DNA of 64,000 bases, taken from Phanerochaete sordida (taxonomy: Eukaryota > Basidiomycota > Agaricomycetes > Polyporales > Phanerochaetaceae). The notes under the pieces are model-generated. The model was given only the letters and a program-made list of their open reading frames with translations, was not told the origin of the DNA and did no database searches. The DNA lies in assembly GCA_019973155.2 (NCBI GenBank), contig BPQB01000032.1, positions 286,301-350,300 on the forward strand. The letters run 5' to 3'. Both the position numbers and the translations under genes were made by a program. The stretch's first letter is position 1. Each line of letters begins with the position of its first letter. Positions 58,976-64,000 of the stretch are shown here, piece after piece.

Positions 58976-59493
58976 ACGATGCTGTATCCTTGGGGCTCCC
59001 TGCGGTCACAGACAGCATTTCTGATTCTGTGAATTATGACCGTCAGACTGCAGCGTCGCCCGCGACGTAGGTGTCACGGACGTACGAACGAGTGTTGAGG
59101 ATCTGAAAGGTGTGCCTCTGTCGACATTCACCGCTTCAATTATGCCTTCAGTCACAATATAAGGCCGACCGTTTTGCTGCGCAGATAAGAGAGCTCTGCG
59201 CGTATGTCTTCGTATACCCCATGAGCGTGGGCCCGGTGCATAATGGTGGACGTCTCCAAGCCATCTCTAACCCTAACCTTCTGGTGGACACTGGACGGGC
59301 GTCGGGTACTCTAGCGCCCTCCACGTGCGGGCTTCACGTGATGCTTCGCGTATACGCGTCTTGGATAAGCTCAGTTTTTCCATCTCCGACCCAATTACTG
59401 CACTTCATCCTGACCATCGTCCCCGCCGCCGTCGACGACATCCGACGCTCTGGCCTGTCGCACAGTCACCCTCGATGTTACCTAGCTGGCGGA
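58976..59493. other. 5' region of the 59.5-62.1 kb gene
   Basis: CTAACCCTAACC near 59268-59279 is a telomere-type dimer about 215 bases before the ATG. No other gene seen. Confidence 0.45.
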
Positions 59494-62101
59494 ATGCACT
59501 CAGACTCCAACGAACCGCTCGCTTTGAGCGAGATCATGCACACCCTTTCGCCTTCGCCTGGTCCGTCCTCGGCGCGGCGGGATGCTCCCAATAGCGAAGA
59601 AGATATCCCCACTGAACCTACAGCTACTCTTCCCAACGACACTTCCGATGACGAGCCGGACGCTTTGTCTGACAGCGAGTTGCAGGCTATGCATCACAGA
59701 CTGGAACAAGTCGGACTTGCTCCCTCACAGCAAGCCGCGTCTTCGTCTTCGCTCAGCTCACATCCCACACCCTTAGAGATTGAACTCGGGTCGATGGTGC
59801 GTGGTCTGCCTTTACTTTGCGAGTACGCCTTGCTCACCGAACCCACAGGTTTCGCGCCTGCTGCTCCAGTACAACCGCATGTCACCTGAACAGTACTCAG
59901 AGCAATTAGCTTCGCAGGCTGCCATCATCGCGTCCTTGGCCGCACAAAGAGACTTGCTCGTACAGCAGCACGCTGATGCCCGAGCAGAGTGGGACGTCGA
60001 GCGTCAAGGCTGGGAGAGGTCGTCTGAGGCTCTGATTCGACAAAGAGCAGCGGCTGCAGCTATCACCAAGGAGGAAGTAAGTTACCCCCCACTAGTGTAC
60101 TTATTCCTAGTGCAGCTTTCTATGTACATATTTAAACTCAATATATCTTTTGCCTCTTTCGTTAGATTGTGGACCGCTTGGTTGCTCGTCTCGAGGACGA
60201 GAATCGACGACTGCGTAACAAGGTATTTTGACAGACCTTGGAACGTTATTCGATAAATATCTAACGCTTCGGCTAGATTTCAGGTCTATGGAGTCGTCTG
60301 CTCAATTTTGAAGAGGAGCTTTACAAGCTTCGCCCTCTCCTTCTCATCCCACCTGTTGCCGGGTCAGGCGGACGCCCCAACCCTGTCCCCAAAACTGAGA
60401 AAGAAACGATACTCGAAGCTTCTGAACCTTCTATAACGATCACACCAGCTCTGGCAGAAGAATCGGTATCCGCTGAGGGAAACGCTGAAACTTCAGATAT
60501 ACCAGGTCCTTCGGCCTCGCAGACCACCGAGCCAGACACCTTCGCATCCTCCAGCTCGCATACCCTGTCCACACAGCCCACACACTCCAGCACTCTTTCC
60601 TCACAGAGCCAGCCACCCATGCCTCCTTCGCCGCCTCCATCAGCCCGGGCTAACTCCTACTACCGCACCCCGCGCGAACGCGAGCTCGACCTCGCCATTC
60701 CGACACCCCGCAAGACGCGCGCCGCCGCCCAACCACCACCTCCACCGCATGCCGGCTCGAGCACGGCACAAGTACTGCACCCCGCGTGGCAGCCGCAGAC
60801 GCGCTCGGACGAACGCGTCGCGGCGTCGCTCCTGAGCGACGCGCGCGCGGAGCTCATGCTGCACGCCGCGCGCCGGATCGGCAAGCGGCGCACGGGCGCG
60901 CTAGCGGGCCTCGTGTTGCGCCCTGAGTCTGCGCCGGTCACTCCGCAGGAGGGTGCGAAAAGCAAGGGCAAGGAGCGCGCGGGGAGCAGGGCGTCGGACA
61001 AGGGCAAGGGCAGGGCGCATCCGGCGGAGGAGGACGTGCTGCCCGTGAAGAAGCAGCGGAAGCGCGCAGTGAAGAAGGCGAACACCATGCCCAAAGGTGT
61101 GTCTGTCCCGTGCGTTCGACGATCTCATGCTGACAGTAGGGCTAGTAGCATCCTCCAGCACCGCCGCCACTGCTCCCACCAACGCAAGCAGCGGCTACTA
61201 CGGCACGCTGCCCGGCATGTCGCACCTCCTCTACGTCAACCCGCTGCACACCGGCCAACGCATGCCCGCCGGCGGCGCCCTCCCCGTCTTCATGCCGCTG
61301 GGCGGCTGGCCGCCCGCCGCGCCCGGCGCCCCGGGCAGCCCGCAGCGCAAGCCCGACGCCCCAGCAGAATCGTCGACCCCGGCGCGCGCGCCGCCGACGC
61401 CCGGCCTGCGCCGCAGCGAGAGCGCCGCGAGCCAGGGGCTCGACTCGCTCCTGAGCGCCGCGCGCATGCTCGCGGACGACGCGGGGCCCTCTGCGGATGG
61501 CGGCGGCGGCGGGACGCCCGCGCGGCGCGCGCATGACCTGCTCGACACGCCCACGCCGAAGCGTCGGCGCGTCGAGGGCGGCACGCCTGGTTCTCTGGGC
61601 GACGCGGGGGCGGAGGCGGGGGAGACGGGGGATGCGAGCCCGCGCACGCCGACGCCTGCGGGACGCGGACGTGCGCTCGGGCGCATCAGCAGCGCGCTGG
61701 ACGTGCTTGCGGACCAAGCCGCGCAGGAGCAGGAGCGGAGGCCGGCCACGCCGAGTCGCCCAGCAGCGGCGCCGACGAGCGAGCAGAGGCTAGGCCGGAG
61801 TCGTGGGCGGACTAGGAGAGGCAAGGGGAGGGAAGCCGCGGAGGGCAGCGCGTCGAGGCAGAGCTCGCCGGTGCGTCAGGTGTCGACGGAGCCCAACTCG
61901 AGCCGTGAGGGCACGCCGCCGCCTTCATCGATTGTGTCCGTAGCTCAGCAGCGCGGAGGGCCTGTCGTGGGGACCCGAAGTTTGCCGGCACCGTCTGCGT
62001 CGTCTGCCAATCGGCTAGCGGTGCCAGTGGTCGAGCGCGCGGTATCGTCGGACGCCGACGCGCCTGGCTCGCCTGAAAACTCCATGGATGTTGGTGACTA
62101 G
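59494..62101 (+). CDS. Large disordered protein with central coiled coil
   Basis: Predicted 786 residues from exons 59494-59796, 59849-60076, 60166-60222, 60277-61096 and 61149-62101, all in phase. Residues 1-100 are Ser/Asp/Glu-rich. Residues about 102-220 form coiled coils: VSRLLLQYNRMSPEQYSEQ, then EWDVERQGWERSSEALIRQR, IVDRLVARLEDENRRLRNK and SRLLNFEEELYKLRP. The C-terminal two thirds are low-complexity Pro/Ser/Thr with phospho-site-like TP pairs and basic clusters (KKQRKRAVKKANTMPKG, TPKRRRVEGG), plus one more ordered block GYYGTLPGMSHLLYVNPLH. The design is like a nuclear scaffold or transcriptional regulator, but no family is recognised. ATG 59494 is chosen as the first in the open frame with a good context; an upstream in-frame extension exists but is less plausible. 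Confidence 0.75.
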
Positions 62102-62366
62102 CGCGTCCTCTCTGCGTTGCATGTAACCAGTCGGTCGCATCTTTTGATGTAATTTGTATGTCATGGTGAGCGATTGTCTGTTTGTTCTGGGGGTTTGTGC
62201 TGACTATATGCGCTCGTTCTAGCTGTTCGGATGTGATGCTCTGCATTCATGGGTCTGGAAGTCTATAAGCTTGTATCTTGCGTGTGATATCCTACAGCAG
62301 CCAAGTCCGAGCTCGGTATAAAAGCAAGTCGTAAGGTCCATATACCCCGTAGCGTGCGGTCCGCCC
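62102..62366. other. Short gap between convergent genes
   Basis: 265 bases holding both 3' flanks only. Confidence 0.5.
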
Positions 62367-63661
62367 TCAAAGCCCCGGCGCCGTCGCCCTTCCCATCCTC
62401 ATCCCCACCTCAACATCCATCTCAATCAGCTGGCTGCTCGCCTCCTTCAGGTCCTGGTCAAACTGTATGCGGCCCGGCTCGAACGCGACGATGATGCTGC
62501 TGCCGCCAAACTCGAAGAAGCCGACCTCCTCGCCCTTCTCGATAACGACCTCCTTCGTCGGCTGGCGCGAGCCCGGGAGCACGCCCGTGATCTTCTCGCT
62601 CAGGCGCACGGTCCCGACCTCGAGCGCGCCGATCGCAACAAACAAGACATCGCCGAACTCGCGCGTGCTCAGGCAGAACGCGGAGCGCGCGTTCGCGGCG
62701 AGCACGTCGATGTCACTCCGGATGCAGATCGGGTCGACCTGCGCGTGCGTCAGCAGTGTACATGGGGTGCGGGCGCGGGCGGGCGCACGGAGTAGTAGTC
62801 CCCGTCGAGCTCCTTCCACCACTTGACGGTGCCGCGCACGGGCGAGTGGTAGCGGTGGTAGTCCTGCGGGCTCAGCCGGAAGGACGCGACGGCGCCGTTC
62901 GCCCATGGGCGCGCGGCGACCTTGTCCTGGATGAGCTGCGCGATGGAGAAGCCGCGGCCCTGGTGAGGCGCATATAGTCAGTGGTTTCGATGGGGAGGGG
63001 ACGCGGAGCGCACCTTGATCCAGAGCTTGTGCGTCTCCTCGACGGTGTCGTACACGACCATGCGACTGTCAGCCACGCTGACCGCGACGGAAGGGTCGTC
63101 GGGTGACGCGATGGGGCGCACGCCGGGTTTGCTATTGTGCGAGATCGAGTTTATGGCATGTTAGGTTCAGCGTGGAGATGGGACGTACTGGTGCCGGATG
63201 AAGAAGTCTTGGAAGCTCTGCAACGCGCCCATGAGCCACAACCTTCGCCTCTCACGACCCGTCGCGCACCTTGTACTCGCATATATCCGAAGGCTCAAAT
63301 TGGTCCATGTCGACCTTGTAGAAGTCGACGAATGCGCGGATCTGTGCAGCGGAGCGCGGGTCCTCCTCGGTGCCCTTGCTGTGGTCCGTCTTCTCGTGCA
63401 GCCAGTAACGGAAGAGGTGCGTGCGGTCGACCCATTCCGTGAGCGGGTTGAAGAGGAGGAGCACGCGCGCCTTCTTCATGAGCGGCACCTGCTCGCGAAC
63501 GAGCTCGCCCGTCTTGCGGTCTTTCGTGAGCCAGCCGACCTGGCGGTGTTGCACCTGGGGTCCAGAGCACGTTGAGGTTTCCCAGGATGCGAAACCAGAG
63601 TTGCACTCACGAGCTTTGTACATTGCAAGCCGTAGTCGATCCACGAGTGAGCGTACTGCAT
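62367..63661 (-). CDS. Phosphatidylserine-decarboxylase-family enzyme
   Basis: Predicted 341 residues. Exons: 63661-63611, 63554-63270, 63217-63189, 63131-63014, 62959-62789 and 62738-62367, all in phase. KDRKTGELVREQVPLM and FQDFFIRHHKPGVRPI precede the catalytic core. DYHRYHSPVRG carries the Asp/His pair for self-cleavage. VVIEKGEEVGFFEFGGSSII contains the processing site GSS, where the chain splits and Ser becomes the pyruvoyl group. The fourth residue is Ser, not the Thr usual in membrane PSDs, and there is no membrane anchor, mitochondrial presequence or C2 domain. The enzyme is therefore probably soluble. It may make phosphatidylethanolamine or, as in some mushroom PSD-like enzymes, decarboxylate an amino acid. 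A TATAAA box 88 bases before the ATG supports the chosen start. Confidence 0.9.
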
Positions 63662-64000
63662 CTTGGCTTCTCCCGTTGCGTTCTTGGTCTACGTCAAAGC
63701 AGGCAGGAGGGAGGCGGTTCTGGGGCGACACCACGCCCCCGCCAGACGTTTATAGCTCGTCGCCACGCCCTGCGACTGCGGCCCCGCGGGCGGTGACGCA
63801 ATGCTACATGCGGCTAGTTTTGCGTTTGTTCAACTCTGAGCCTCTCCACTTGCCAGATGTGGCGTGATTGTAACATCAGCAAAAAAAGGAGAAGCTTATA
63901 AGCTCCGGCATGGTTTAGAAGACGAAGCCTGACTGACACGCGCTTAGCAGACCAGACAAGGTAATCCCAGTCTGCTATCGCAATAGCATGCCATGGCTGG
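63662..64000. other. Promoter side of the PSD-family gene
   Basis: TATAAA on the minus strand at 63749-63754. Nothing else was recognised up to the window edge. Confidence 0.5.

Overview
This window is nuclear DNA of a filamentous basidiomycete, most likely an Agaricomycete. Nearly every gene is cut by short introns of about 45-60 bases, coding exons are GC-rich, promoters often carry a TATA box 55-115 bases before the ATG, and a Clp1-like sexual-development gene is present. A polyporoid wood-decay fungus is a guess. Gene models were built by hand; for most of them every exon was checked for splice sites and reading phase. There is no sign of a virus, prokaryotic operon, CRISPR array or rRNA.

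Region 1 (0.2-23.4 kb) is dominated by an inverted segmental duplication. On the right arm an intact UV-damage endonuclease gene (UVE1, minus) is followed by a DUF2235 alpha/beta-hydrolase gene (copy B, minus). On the left arm the same pair lies on the plus strand, but UVE1 has decayed to a pseudogene while the hydrolase (copy A) is intact. Between the arms sit a SAP-domain protein gene and the Clp1-like gene. A third, more diverged DUF2235 gene (copy C) is divergent from UVE1.

Region 2 (23.8-42.2 kb) is metabolic. It holds a DHA2-type MFS exporter and five paralogous NADP-dependent medium-chain reductases of the PTGR/alkenal reductase type, one on minus and four on plus. A membrane-anchored S33/TAP-like serine hydrolase lies between the fourth and fifth reductase. 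A dispersed non-coding-looking repeat lies at 36.2-37.2 kb, with an inverted relative at 58.2-59.0 kb.

Region 3 (44.2-64 kb) has a single-domain cyclophilin, a 2-oxoglutarate/Fe(II) oxygenase, an F-box-type protein with a decayed neighbour copy, a small proline-rich coiled-coil protein, a PIF1-family helicase, a long disordered coiled-coil protein and a phosphatidylserine-decarboxylase-family enzyme. Large spacers at 8.9-11.6, 42.2-44.2, 45.1-47.6, 49.0-50.9 and 53.3-54.7 kb hold nothing that can be called with confidence.

Notable signals are the inverted duplication with one-sided gene decay, three GC-AG introns (one whose paralogues use GT), a cyclophilin with a probable 7-base exon and His at the cyclosporin-contact Trp position, and a hairpin that appears to covary between the two dispersed repeat copies.
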